Of a stretch of 64,000 bases of DNA, positions 12,016 to 23,569 are shown in pieces. Source of the stretch: Purpureocillium takamizusanense (taxonomy: Eukaryota; Ascomycota; Sordariomycetes; Hypocreales; Ophiocordycipitaceae); the NCBI RefSeq assembly GCF_022605165.1, contig NC_063077.1, forward strand, positions 558,001 to 622,000, written 5' to 3'. A program made the position numbers and the translations under genes. The notes under the pieces were generated by a model. It saw only the letters and a program-made list of their open reading frames with translations. It was not told where the DNA came from and did not search any database. Each line of letters begins with the position of its first letter. Position 1 is the stretch's first letter.

Positions 12016-13116
12016 ATGCCCAGCCTTTGCGCAACGACACTGGTGGCCTTGGGCTCGCTGCAGGGAGCCACTGCCTGGGGAGTGCTGGGTCACGCAACAG
12101 TAGCCTACGTTGCACAGCACTATCTCGCCCCAGAGACTGCGACATGGTGAGACGTTGAACCTTGCTGTGTTCCGGACGGACCTACCAAGTACAAAGTGTG
12201 TACCTTGCTGCTGACTTCACCCACCTCCAGGGCGCAGAGCCTCCTGGCTGATGCTTCCGATGCCTACCTGGCCAACATCGCCTCCTGGGCGGACCAGTAT
12301 CGCGCCACGGCCGCGGGCAAGTGGTCTGCCCCTTTCCATTTCATCGATGCGCAAGACAACCCGCCCAGCTCGTGCAATGTGGACTACGACCGCGACTGCG
12401 GCAGCTCCGGATGCTCCATCTCGGCCATTGCCAACTACACGCAGCGCGTCGGCGACGGCCGTCTCAGCAAGGCCCAGGTGACCGAGGCGCTCAAGTTCCT
12501 GGTGCACTTCATCGGCGACCTGACGCAGCCGCTGCACGATGAGGCGTATGAGCTCGGCGGCAACGGCATCAACGTCACGTTTGACGGCTACGACGACAAC
12601 TTGCACGCGGACTGGGACACGTACATGCCCCAGAAGCTCATCGGCGGCAAGGACCTGGCGCATGCGCAGACCTGGGCAAACACGCTGGTGCAGGACATCG
12701 AGGCCGGGGGCTACAAGGCCCAAGCACCGGGCTGGATCAAGGGCGACAACGTCAGCGACGCCATCGGCACGGCCACGCGCTGGGCTTCCGATGCCAACGC
12801 GTACGTCTGCTCCGTCGTCATGCCCAACGGCGCTGCGGCCCTGCAAACTGGTGATCTGTACCCAGACTACTACAACTCTGTCACCGCCACCATCGAGCTG
12901 CAGATTGCCAAGGGAGGCTACCGTCTCGGACACTGGCTCAACACGGTCTACGCGTCCAAGGTGGGCAAGCGAGCCGAGGGCGGTTTGCCATCGATGCGGG
13001 ACGCCACGCTGCCGGACTTGACAGGCCGCGATCTACTGCCGGATCCGCGTCCGTTGAGTCGCGCAGAGCTGGCCAGGGCGGCCATGTCTGGATCGTGTTG
13101 TACTCATTCGCATTAA
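12016..13116 (+). CDS. Secreted S1/P1-type zinc-dependent nuclease
   Basis: Two exons, 12016-12146 and 12231-13116 (338 aa), with an 84-bp intron that rebuilds a Trp codon. The start ccaccATGcc is a strong context. A signal peptide of about 20 residues ends in ATA, leaving WGVLGHATVAYVAQ, in which the N-terminal Trp and the following His are zinc ligands in this family. Further ligand blocks are visible: HFIDAQDNPP, HFIGDLTQPLHDEAY and DNLHADWDTYMP. S1/P1 nucleases cleave single-stranded DNA and RNA and remove 3'-phosphates from nucleotides, usually outside the cell. The Cys pair in DRDCGSSGCS is conserved. The tail after YASKVGKR is longer than in classical P1 and ends CCTHSH. Probably used for nucleic-acid scavenging. 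Confidence 0.95.
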
Positions 13117-13528
13117 GAGGTTTTGGAAAGAGTTTGCGTCCGCCTACCGGCGAAGTTGGCTATCGCACGCTGCAGTCTCTCACATGACGTTGAAGCCGGC
13201 TTTGGTCGGCATTGATGTTCACGGTGCCGGCCACATTTGCCGGATGACGCCTCTTGCTTCGGGTCGGATACCCATCTAGCGTCGCAATCGTCGATCCGCG
13301 CTACAAAGCTGACGTGCGTGTTTGGTTCCGGCGCGGACTCAACGCGGTAAAGGCTGTGCAGGCACGCCAACGCGATGTCAAAATCTCTGGGTACCGAACC
13401 CATGGACGTTTATATACAGCTAGATCTCGATCTGTTGACAGAAGCGACGTTGTCCTATCACCATGACCAGGCATCAATGAACATTTCTTGACAGTTGCCT
13501 CTTCCGTGAGCGGTCATATCAGCGCATC
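13117..13528. other. Promoter region of the FAD oxidoreductase gene
   Basis: 412 bp between the nuclease stop and the next start. It contains gtttatatacagc (about 13408-13420), a good TATA box 110-120 bp upstream of the ATG. No ORF of interest. Confidence 0.6.
13409..13418 (+). promoter_or_regulatory. TATA box of the FAD oxidoreductase gene
   Basis: ttatatacag lies about 110 bp before the ATG at 13529, the expected core-promoter distance. Confidence 0.5.
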
Positions 13529-15015
13529 ATGGACATGTTGCCCGTAGACGACATGTTGCCCGTAGACAACCCGACACAGCCGTATTGGCTGTCGGAGCCT
13601 CACCCGTTAGCTAGATTCCGCTCCTCCGATACCGTCGTCGACGAAACGGACATTGCCATCATCGGCACCGGCATGGCTGGCGTTTCCACCGCGTACCACA
13701 TCCTCAAGCAGTGCAAATCCGCGACACCCCCGTCAATTACGCTCCTTGACGCACGCGATGCCTGCTCCGGTGCGACTGGCCGCAATGGTGGCCACGTGAA
13801 GACGATACTGGCATCGATAAAGAAGTGGTACGAGACACATGGGGCGGATGGCGCCGCGGCAATAGTCGCATGGGTCGCCGCACAATGTCGTGGCTTGAAG
13901 AAGGTCGTCGAAGAGGAGAGTCTGGATTGCGAGTTCCTGGTAAGGAGATCATACGATGTTCTCTATGATCCCAATCAGGCGGAAGAGCTCAAGAAATGGC
14001 TTCACGACCGTCGCAAAGAAGGAGTCGAGTGGCTCGATGAGCTCCAGTGGTTGGAAGGGCCACACCTGGACAGAGTACGTCTACCACTCCACGTATATAC
14101 CTTCGGGCTGACTACAACGCTCATGTTGCGGCGCCGCAGATCGTCGGAGCCAAGGGTGCAGTTGCGGCCGTGGGAGGACCAGCCGTGTCACTGTGGCCTT
14201 ATAAGCTCGTAATGGGTCTGCTTTCTCGAGTTGTGGACAAGGGTGCGAGGCTGTATACCAACACGGCCGTGCACGCCATCCATCGCCAGTCCGACACCGT
14301 CGAGCTATCGACGTCTCGCGGTGTCCTGCGCGCGAAGAAGGTCATATACGCAACCAACGGCTACACAGCTGGCCTGCTGCCACAATATCGAGGCGTCATC
14401 GTGCCCTTTCTCGGCCAGAACTCGAGACTCGTGCCAAACGAGCTGACACTCCGCCGGTGCCCCAACCTAGCGGCTACTTTAAACCTGCACCACAGGGCCG
14501 ATTCCGTCGACTACCTCAATCCTCGCCCGGACGGGTCGATTACGCACGGGGGCGGCACGCGCAACTACCGGCGGGATGCGAGCGACCGTAACGCGCGTTG
14601 GTTCAACACCGTCGACGACTCCAAGTTGATCTCGAACGCGGTTGCAGCCGACTTTGAAAGAATTGATCGAGAGCGGCTGTACGGCTGGGAGGACAGCCAG
14701 GCCAGGGTTGACTCGATCTGGACGGGGGGTGAGTAGGCTGGGAGCATCTGGCGAGAGCAAGGACATGCACTAACGCCACGTACAGTCATGGGCTTAACGC
14801 CGGACGGGATTCCGCATGTCGGTCGCGTGCCTGGCTCACAAAACGAGTGGCTGCTGGCAGGCTTCAACGGCGGCGGCATGGTCTTCATCTTCACCATGAC
14901 CCAGGGGCTCGCAGACATGGTGCTCAACGGCACGCAGCTTGAGCAGACCGCAATCCCTGTGCTGTTTAAGACGACGGAGGAGCGACTCAAGCAGCAGTGC
15001 GACGGCGCTCAGTAA
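13529..15015 (+). CDS. FAD-dependent oxidoreductase, DAO superfamily
   Basis: Exons 13529-14074, 14140-14728 and 14786-15015 (454 aa). IAIIGTGMAGVSTAYHIL (about residues 44-61) is the FAD Rossmann motif and ARDACSGATGRNGGHVK the conserved second block of this fungal/bacterial DadA-like group, which oxidises amines or amino acids and releases H2O2 or passes on electrons. After intron 1 (65 bp) GAKGAVAAVGGPAVSLWPYKL continues the fold, and after intron 2 (57 bp) the C-terminal FAD-contact segment MGLTPDGIPHVGRVP...GFNGGGM is present, so the gene is complete. The first codons are an exact 18-bp tandem duplication (13532-13567) that repeats DMLPVD. No signal peptide; probably cytosolic or peroxisomal, although no clear PTS1 is present. 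Substrate unknown. It converges on the permease gene with 111 bp between stops. Confidence 0.9.
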
Positions 15016-15126
15016 GCCTCAGGGATTACGATGGGCTGTACCGAGCGGTGGCCGTCGTTGACTTGCAGGATGCATAAAATATCGTATATTATATTGAGCC
15101 AACATCAGACCGCGCCAAACCTAACG

Positions 15127-16980
15127 CTAGTTCTTGACGGCCATTCCCGGCATCACATCCGTCTCCGTGAACTCAGCCACATTGGAGCCGTCCTTGTGGA
15201 GTCCCAGCTGAGCCGTGTCCCAACCCTGAGCCTCGAGATACTCGCGGAAGCGCTTATCCTCGAAGGTGATGGTGTCCTGGCCGATGTTGGGGACAAAGAG
15301 GAAGGCGATAATGGCTGACAGCAGCGCCAGGCTCGAGGCGACCCAGAAGGGGTACTGCGCAGACTCGGTCTCGTTGCCGCCCGCCTTCTGAATGTAGGGA
15401 AAGACCCAGGTACCGACAAAGGCGCCGATCTTGCCCACCGCGGCGGCGATGCCGTAGTATCGGCCGCGCACGCCCGTCGCACACGTCTTGGCGGCGAGGA
15501 GGCCGATGTTGTTGCCGGGCCCCAGTTCGCCGAGCGACATGAAGATGCCGTACACGACGGCGAAGGCAGCGATGTGCGACGAGATCTTGTTGTACACGCC
15601 CGCGAGGATGTAACCGACGACGGCCTGCGTGGAGACGCCGAGGATGAGCGTGTACTTGGGGCCGATCCAATCGGACACAAAGGCGCCGATCAGGGTTCCG
15701 GGAAGGTAGAAGATGTTGATGACGGTGTTCCAGCCAAAGACGGTGGTGAGCGGCGCGCCGTCGCCGTAGATGCCGCTAAGGATGGACGACGAGTAAATGC
15801 CAAAGGCGTAGGAGCTGAACTGCGTGAGGCTGTTAGCATCGCTTCCCAAGGGCAAAGAGGCAAAGGGGCCTACACACGTTGTAGAGGAACCAGATGAGGC
15901 TGACGCAGAGCAGCCGAGGCCAGTAGAACTTGAGGACCAGCCAGTAGGGTGTCTGACGGCGCATAGACTCCTTGGCGAACTCCTCGGGCTCCTTGAGGCG
16001 CAGGCGCAGGACAAACAGCACGAGGGGGAAAACGACGCCGATGCCGAGAGAAACGCGCCAGATGGTGCTATAGTGCTCGTTCTGAGCCGCGGCGGCGACG
16101 ACATCTAAGAGAGCGATCCACGTGAGCGACTTTGTTTTTGAGTGGTTGCGACGAGAAACGTACATGGGACAAAAGCGCCGAAAACGAAGCCAAGGTCAAT
16201 CATGCTGTTGGTGAAGAGGATAAACCACCGGTTGCGGGTGCCCTTTTTCAACTCTCCGCTCGACTCGGCGCAGCCCACACTTCCAGCGGGATACTCGCCT
16301 ACATTCGCGTCAGCTCTACACATTCAACAAGAATGAACCTCTCGTGCTGTTCAAGGCAATTGAGGCGCGTGAATGAGATGTAGGGTCCGTACCGCCTATG
16401 CCGACACCAACAAAGAAGCGCCACGCCGTCAGCATGTTGAACATGCCGACCGCCTCGCCCTTGTAGTAGGAGCCCGTCGCGAGCGCCGTGAAGACGATGA
16501 GGATGATAGTGGAGAGCAGCAGCGAGTTGTTGCGCGACCAGTAGTCCGAGGTGAAGCCGAAGATGAGCTGGCCGACGACGGTGCCGGCAAAGGCGATGTC
16601 GGCGACATACTTGGCGGCCTGAGAGTTCTTGTAGACGTCGCCGTACTGCAGCTTGAGGACGGTGTTGACGGAGCCGATGACCTAGACGGGCGCCAAATGT
16701 CAGTCTGATTTATACAGCGTCCAGAAGAAGCCATTGGCGTCTGAGCGCCGCCGAGGCGATTCGTTCAAGGCCGGACGCAAAGCAAGGGGGGGGAGGGGTT
16801 TAAACCAACGTTGTTGATGTATCCATCAGAGAACAGACCAGCACCGCAGGCGAACACGGGCATGGCGGCCTCCATGAAGGTCTTGTGCTGGACCACCGTC
16901 TCGAGATCCGCGACGGCGGCATCGTGGGCCTCGCCCTCGCGGCGGTCCTCGGCCTCCTTGTCGCGGCCAAAGCTGAACAT
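15127..16980 (-). CDS. MFS permease, GIT1-like (glycerophosphodiester/phosphate type)
   Basis: Five exons: 16810-16980, 16393-16681, 16164-16298, 15878-16104 and 15127-15819 (504 aa), a normal length for a 12-TM major facilitator. Exon 1 ends FACGAGLFSDGYINN, exon 2 has GSVNTVLKLQYG and RFFVGVGIG, exon 3 starts GEYPAGSVGCAESS (the MFS family signature) and exon 5 has SDWIGPKYTLILG and GELGPGNNIGLLAAKTCATGVRG. The wording matches fungal permeases related to yeast Git1, which import glycerophosphoinositol or glycerophosphocholine; close relatives move phosphate or organic acids, so the substrate is inferred. Phases of all four introns (about 58-128 bp) are consistent. The protein should sit in the plasma membrane with both ends in the cytosol. 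Confidence 0.9.
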
Positions 16981-17171
16981 GGCGGCGACTGCTTCTATGA
17001 AGACGGGAGGTCTGTCCGGTCGGTCCTTTGAAAGGCAGGGGGGAGTATTCGTGTTCCCGCGCCTTCGAATGCGACAGGGTCCGGTGCGGCTGGCGGTATA
17101 AGTATGCTGTTGGTATTGATGTGGTCGTCGGGCTCGGCGGCGGCGGCGGCGGCGGTCTCACGAGACACGGG

Positions 17172-17223
17172 GCAGCAGCAGCAGCAGCAGCAGCACGCAA
17201 CAGCACGCAACAGCACGCAACAG
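17172..17223. repeat. CAG microsatellite plus 3 x 10-bp minisatellite
   Basis: About seven CAG triplets are followed by three exact copies of cacgcaacag (17194-17203, 17204-17213, 17214-17223), about 200 bp upstream of the permease start. Confidence 0.8.
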
Positions 17224-17360
17224 CACACACGTCACTCCCAGAGGTTGTCGTCGAGGAAGCGATCAGGGAAGGTGATAAAAAAAAAACCACCAGGAGGGCA
17301 CGAGTCGCTGGGGGGGGAGGGAAAGGCCCCAAAAACTCTAATCCCCTTTGTTTTTCCTTC

Positions 17361-17392
17361 GGCACTGCACTAGCACTGCACTGCACTGCACG
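17361..17392. repeat. CACTG pentanucleotide array
   Basis: Five cactg-type units, one interrupted by ag, in the spacer upstream of the permease. Confidence 0.7.
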
Positions 17393-20300
17393 AAGAAAAC
17401 CACAAGACCAAGCCGGGCTTCTTATACGGCTACGGGCGGGCAAAAACAGAAAAATTCGAGAACCTCGAGAAGGAAAAGGGAGGGAAAGCGAACCACCCAT
17501 CCGAACCGTGGCCCATGGGGAGAGCCGGTCACTCTTATACTGCGGGTACCACCGCCCCGTGGGACCTGAGGGGCGGTAGCGAAGATCCGCACCGAAACGA
17601 GACGACGGCTTGTCAACTGTGCAGTCGACTGGGGCCAAGAGGATGGAAGGCCATGTGTGCAGCGGCGTCCAGCAGCAGCGCCCACGCCCCCACCAGATTG
17701 AAGGTCCCCCCCTCCCCTCCTTGGCCATCGGGACACCACGCGCACCAAGCAATGTCGTAGCATGTATATTGTATCAGCGGCAGCAGCAGCATCGGTTGAC
17801 CACGCACGTCGAGGCGAAACATGCCTGCTATTCGACGGGCCACATCAGGGCTGCAGGCTGCTGCTGTTGCTGTTGACTGGATCGCCCACCCCTCCCCTCC
17901 CCTCTCCATGAACTGCAGGGACCAGCCCCCGGTCAAGCGACTGGCCAAAAGTTGTACCAAGTAGAAATGTCTGGTGTAAGTTGGCGGGATGTCCGTGAAA
18001 TGGGGAGAAAGGCCATCTGGTGCACCTTGCGCCCGCGCGCTCGTGCTCCGCCCGCAGCGGGTGGTCCCTGTTCTTCAGGCCGGGAGCGAGGACTGTGCAT
18101 AGGGCGTCCTGTATTGTTTTTTCTTTCCTTCCAGTACTCTTTCGAGTAGACGTAGATGGAAGGGAAGCCCTTCTCTACTAGTTACTTTGTCCACTCCTCT
18201 GTATGTCTCGGCTCTCGCGCTGGCTGGGGCAGCGGAACCACTGAATCGCACTTGGGGGAGAGGAGGCCCAGTCCGCACGAAGAGAATTTAACCCTACGTT
18301 ACCCGAGCTGCTTCGGTCTGTGCCCCAGGTGAGGGGCCCGGCCAGAGGGCCACCGTCGCCTCTCTCTCTCTTGCTGAAGCCCGAGTGTCCACACCGCACT
18401 GTCAGGCGGATGACGTAGGAGGGATACAGGGCACGCCAGAAGACGCGCGACAGAGAAACAGACCCAGAAACAGGCACCTGGCACTGCAAGAGTGGGGGTG
18501 CGGCGAGCTCTGTCCGCATAAAGGCATTGGACCGGGGAGGGGAGCAGGGGCATGGGGTGGTGGAAAGCCATGACGACGGCGTTGGATGCATGCCGTGCCA
18601 TGCGTCGACTTCGTCTCCCCAGCTCTCGCAGCGTTCGTTCGCCCGGCACATGACACGGCCCAACGAGAGAAACTGAAGTGCTCTTCGGGCCCGTGCTCGC
18701 CAGCCTTGTCTTCCCGATTGTGCAAAACAGCCGATGGGGCGCCGCACGCACGGGTTGTCAGAAGGCACGACCAACAACAGCCCTATTGTACCAACTACGT
18801 ACAACAACGAAGGCAATGGCGACCTACGGCGACGGCGACGGCGGCCCCGGCGCCAATGCAACACTGCACTGCTGTTGGCGCAGGCCGTGAGTGAGTACCA
18901 AGTGACCCTTGCTTGTCTCTCTGCAGTGCGGACGACGCGCCAGGGCGACCCACGCCTCGTCGCATGAAGGAAGAAACAACCTGACAAGAAAGAAGGGCGA
19001 TCGACTTTTTCCGGCTCTTTGCTCCATTGCTTCTCACACACGCGCGGGGCACCGTTCATGTTTGATGCATCATGTCCGGTCGCAGCTGGCTGGCTGGCTG
19101 GACGAACCAGTCCCCGTGGGCGCCCGCAGCACGTGTCTGGAGCCCAGATCAGAGAGCAACAAAAAAGAAAGTTGGAACTACTAGAAACGGGAGAAAATGG
19201 CACGGTCATACGTGGTAAGGCGGGACGGGTGGTGGAGTTTTTTTGCGTTGCAACCATTCATTCTCCACGACGCAAATCTTGCTTGCAGGTGGGCTGGACT
19301 TTTTTTTCGTACATGCATACTTCGTACGTAGGATGCATTGTTGACGAAGTCTGGTGCAAAGTAAGTTACTGCTCGACTCGGCTCTGTTTCAGTCAGCGTC
19401 TTTTGTGTGTGTGTCTTTCTTATCTCACTTTTATACAAAGTACGAAGTACACACTCTCTTTTTCTTCACGCAGATGCCACTTCCGGAGCGCGTGTCCAAG
19501 TCCACAAAAACGCCCAAGGGGATGGGAGTGCCGCCACAATTTCTCGGCCCGGATGCGCCGCGCCAGGGGCTGGCCTGGGCGATCTTCCGTTAACCCCCCC
19601 CCCCTTTGTTTTTCACTCTCTCCCTCTCGCCTGGCCACTGCAAACTATACCGCTGCTGCGGTTGCTGCTGCTGCACGTGGACACGTGAACCCATGACACA
19701 CTCGTGCCTTGGACGACGATGGCATCAAAAGCCGCGGGCGCCAGGCGTTGTTAGCCTCCTCATCCACTCACACCATGTTGAAGAGAGATCCAGCACCGCA
19801 GTGTCATTCATTTACATACAACGGCGCACGTCAAAGCTGCCCACGTGCTCATTTTCCTCTTTCATTTCTTTTTCCCGTCTGCAGACAGACCAGTGGCTGC
19901 TACTAGTACTGCAGTCTTGTTCCCGGCTCTCGCCCGCTGCCCGCGCCGCCAAGGTCAAGCCACCACCATGATTTCCCCCCTCTTTCCCCCTTCCCCCTGC
20001 ACCAGTCATCATCAGTCGTTTTTTTTTTCTCTCCTCACCCCTGGCCTGAGAATATTTGCGCGCCGCTACTGGCGCCAAGAGAAGGCGCCGGCGGCGGGGC
20101 AGGCGCCCTGTCTGCGCGTGGCGTCTTTGGCTCCACCGAGTGACCGGACCCTCGCCTGCTAGCCGCTGCTTGCTGCGGCAGCAGTTCGTATTCACATGCC
20201 AGGTTTCACTCTATGGACTTTCGTTCTTGCATCGTATAGTGGAAATGATGTTGGAATATGTAGTGGACATGGTTTTGTAGGTACTGTAGTAATGCGGAAA

Positions 20301-20466
20301 TAGTTGCTCCTTTGTCCCACTCGTGTCTGCTTCCACTTTGAGCAGAAGAACTCCAGCTTGGAACAGGAACATGAATGGAAACCCTCATTCCACTAATCCA
20401 CCACCAGAGAAAAGAAGGGAAGAAGAAGCATCACGCGTGCTCACATTCTTAAAATCGACGTCGCCC

Positions 20467-21337
20467 TCAGCAATTCTCGTTTCGATAAATGACGTTCCAG
20501 TTCGTCGGGTGAAAGACCTGCCCCCCCCATCATCCAGGCCGGATACATCATCGAGCACTTTCCGTGAATCGCGACGAGGCCGTCCCTGACCGAGCCCCAC
20601 TCCTTCAACGTCTTGGGCGCCGGGGTCTGCATGCAGGTTCCATGGTCAGCAAAAGAAAGACAGAGAGAGAGTGTGTGTGTGTGCGTTGTGTGTACAAAGT
20701 ATTCATGTCCTTCTTCCACTTTCGTACTTTGCTCCCCCGACACTCAAGGCACAAAACAATAGAGAGAGAGAAAAGACATAAAGCAAAAAGGGGAAGGAAC
20801 AAGAACACTCACGTCGTTGCAAACGTAGACGGCGCCGTTGTAGCTGCAGCTCACCCGCCCGCACACCCTCGGCCCGGCAGACAGCGTGGGCGCGCCCTTG
20901 AGCCCCGCGAGGTACCCGAGGGCCTCCCAGTACGACGTGGACGACGCGCGCCCAAACGGCCCGTACGGCTCCTTCTTGTCCGAGCAGATGAAGTTGGAGG
21001 TGCTGAAGTCGGTGCGCCGCTCGAGATGCCGCCGTCCCGCGCCGTCGCCGTCGCCATCCCCGGAGTCGTACTCGGAGCCGGCAAAGTCATCGTCGTAGGC
21101 CGGATTCATCTCCACCAGCCGACGGTACACCTCCTGCGCCGTCCCCTCGAGCCGCAGCGTCTCCCCGCGGGGCGTCGCCTTGACGTCCCACGTCACGGGC
21201 ACGACGGTGAAGTTATCCCACGCCGACGCCGCCGCTGGCAGGTCGGGACTGCTGCCTCCACCTCGCGACACGATGTCTCGGGGCGCTGCCATGGCTGCGG
21301 CCGCGAGATGCCACACAACGGCCAGTTTGACCTGCAT
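20467..21337 (-). pseudogene. Small secreted cysteine-containing protein with a frame change in the last exon
   Basis: Exon 1 (20813-21337) starts with a signal peptide (about 18 residues, ending AMAA), then a polar domain with ERRTDFSTSNFICSDK, an EALGYLAGLKG block and GPRVCGRVSCSYNGAVYVCND. A 186-bp intron (20627-20812) leads to exon 2 with KTLKEWGSVRDGLVAIHGKC. This layout matches a widespread family of fungal secreted proteins of unknown function. The expected C-terminal block, GQVFHPTNWNVIY ending in NC and a stop at 20467, is present but in another frame: the register changes at a run of eight G (20521-20528 on the plus strand reads as eight C). As written, translation instead runs on to a stop at 20441. 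Either a real one-base mutation or a homopolymer sequencing error. Confidence 0.68.
20662..20692. repeat. AG/TG microsatellite inside the intron of the secreted-protein gene
   Basis: agagagaga followed by gtgtgtgtgtgtg lies within the 186-bp intron, which is long for this window; repeat growth probably explains its length. Confidence 0.8.
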
Positions 21338-23569
21338 GGTGAGAAAAGGTTATATATGTGAGCTGGCGATGTTTTCGATGTTGTTCTAGTGCTGCCAGGC
21401 ACTTGATTTGTTTCGAAATGCTTGAAGCTATACCGACCAACATCACATTGCGGAGCAACACCGCCCTTTCGGGCATATATACGTCTGAGCTCGTCTTAGG
21501 CATTTCCGTTCGACCAAGAAATCTCCTTACCTACCTTGCGCCGCTTAGTGGCATCAGAGGCTCAAAGCTCCAAGTTGTGTCGCTTGCACCCGGGCTGTTC
21601 TGTTCAACCCGTCTTTGTTCAACCAGGAGCATGGACCGACGCAGGGTTCTGTTTCTTTGTGGCGGCGCAGCTTTCAATGTTTGCCCTGTAGTCGGACGCT
21701 CGAGTCGACCAATAGCGTTCCCAGTGCGTGCGAGCTCTACTAGCGATCTTCGTTTCACCGAATTTCTTAGACAAAGTGGCCGAAACATCAAGGCTGCTTT
21801 CAACCATCACTCAGCGATTCACGGACATTGTTTACATGTGCCGGCGGTAGGGACCTTTCTACGTACTCCGGTCATACCGCCGGCATTCACTACCGCCACA
21901 GAGCGCAGAAGACTCTTTCTTGGAAAGCCGGAGAGTGCCTGAAAGAAAGGATCGGCACGTGGGGGGGGGAGACTTAGCAACATTGAATTGATAGAGTCTT
22001 GCCGCCCGTCTGACTCGCGGGCTCTTCAACTCGCTCGCGGCCATCCACTCCCGCTTTGCCAGAAAACACCACCAGCAGGTGTCCTGACTGGAGAACTGCA
22101 TGGACCATGGACCCTGGAACAGAAGTGTGGGTGGATCGGGGTGTCCGACACACCAAGCCCAACCCGTCCTTAGTCGACCATCAACCGCGCTGTAGCGCAG
22201 CCGACCGACCGACCGACCCCATCATCCCTTGATTCGTGGACTCAGTGGCCTGCCTTTCCACCCCTGGCGGATAGCGCCCCTCGATCCGGCAGCAAGCCAG
22301 CAAGCAAGCAACGTGGACGGGCGGGTGCGAAAGACGCCACGGGAGCTTTCCTTTCTAGCAGTCCCGTCGTTGTTGCTGTTGGCCGCCACAGCGCGCTCCG
22401 CCCTGCACGACCTCGGCAGAAGGGCCATGCCTGGCGCGCCCACCCAACAGCCACAGGCCAGCTAGGCATCCGAAGTTCCGTGTTAGTGAGTCTCGCTTTC
22501 TTATACTAACTAGGTAGTCGTCAGCCCAAGTCAACAAACAGGTGTCGGGCTCGCCGCAGGCACGACAGACGAAACAGGCAGCGCGGTCCGGGCCCCGGGG
22601 GGGGGGATCGTCGCTAGCCCTGGCTCCAGTCCCTCGAGTGAGTCCCCTGCCACTCCCTTGTCCCAGCCCGTTGGAGCGCGCGGACATGGGCCAGGCTGCT
22701 GCACCTCGCGAAACAACACCCGAGTCTAGATATACGTGGCTTGCGATCCATACTACGACGACGTACTTTCATGTATGTGCTACGCGAACCTGGTACAATG
22801 GTCACGAGGGTCCGTCCCCCTCATTCAGCCGATGGATCCCTTAAGCGACGTCAAAGCATGGACGGGAGGGACACGGCCGCTTGCCCACCCGCAAACGCGG
22901 GGAAAGGGACCATCCATCTGGGGTGCATGTCAAGTACTCCGAAGTCTGGAGTAAAAAGGGGGGAGCAAAGGGATTGGATAAGTGCTGTACAGTATACGTA
23001 CAGTATACCACATGTATCCATGCTTTGTGCGCCATGTTAGTAATTCGGCGCAAAAGGCCACCGGTCAAGCGAGCGACGAGGATGGATGTGTGGTCAAGGT
23101 TTGCATTGATCGAGACACGACATCGCTCGTACGGCCACGAGGCCACCACGAGAATGACGAAGCAAGCTACAACCATTGAAGCTGCATCGAAGTTCCCAGC
23201 CATGTAATCTATCGGCTACCTGGTCGTTCGCTGGTCTGGACGCTCAGCTCAGAGCCTTGACCGTGATCGTGTCCGTGCCAAATCCCTTTGATGCTAAATG
23301 AGTTTGCGCCAAGAATTCACCGCCGAGGTGACTTGATGCCATTCCCTTCGTGCGACCCAGGCTGACGGCCGTACTCATTACGTGCTTGGCAGGCCGCGAA
23401 CATTTCATACGAGCAATCATGATCCCGGATCGGCCCAGCGTGCGACATGTGAACTGCGTGATTGTATAATTCATTCCTAATCTATTATTCGAAGTCTAAA
23501 CGATAATATTCAACAATAGAAGTCTATTTACTTTTCTTCAAATGCGACCCCACGCGCCGTGAACATCAC
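21338..23569. other. 2.2 kb spacer between secreted-protein gene and ABC transporter
   Basis: No gene supported. It holds the secreted-protein promoter, a gacc tetranucleotide run near 22201-22219 and an 11-bp tandem repeat at 22987-23008. Near 23460-23530 it becomes AT-rich at the transporter 3' end. Confidence 0.5.
22987..23008. repeat. Perfect 11-bp tandem repeat
   Basis: gtacagtatac occurs twice head to tail; the unit contains the palindrome gtatac, so the pair also makes overlapping dyads. Confidence 0.7.

Larger units (their letters stand above)
16981..20466. other. 3.5 kb spacer upstream of the GIT1-like gene, rich in simple repeats
   Basis: No supported gene. It holds a CAG run and 10-bp minisatellite (17172-17223), a CACTG array (17361-17392) and recurring tac-ttcgtac words (19317-19331, 19434-19451). 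ORFs of up to 359 codons here are low-complexity, change frame freely and show no family wording. It probably includes the long leader and promoter of the permease. Confidence 0.5.

Noticed and set aside
12217..12933. 238-codon minus ORF opposite the nuclease
   Set aside because: Val/Arg-rich antisense shadow without motifs.
16826..17752. 308-codon minus ORF over the permease start
   Set aside because: Pro/Ser/Arg-rich reading through repeats, and it conflicts with the permease exon frame.
18178..19257. 359-codon minus ORF in the permease upstream spacer
   Set aside because: Starts without a clear context, biased composition, no domain and no homologous wording.
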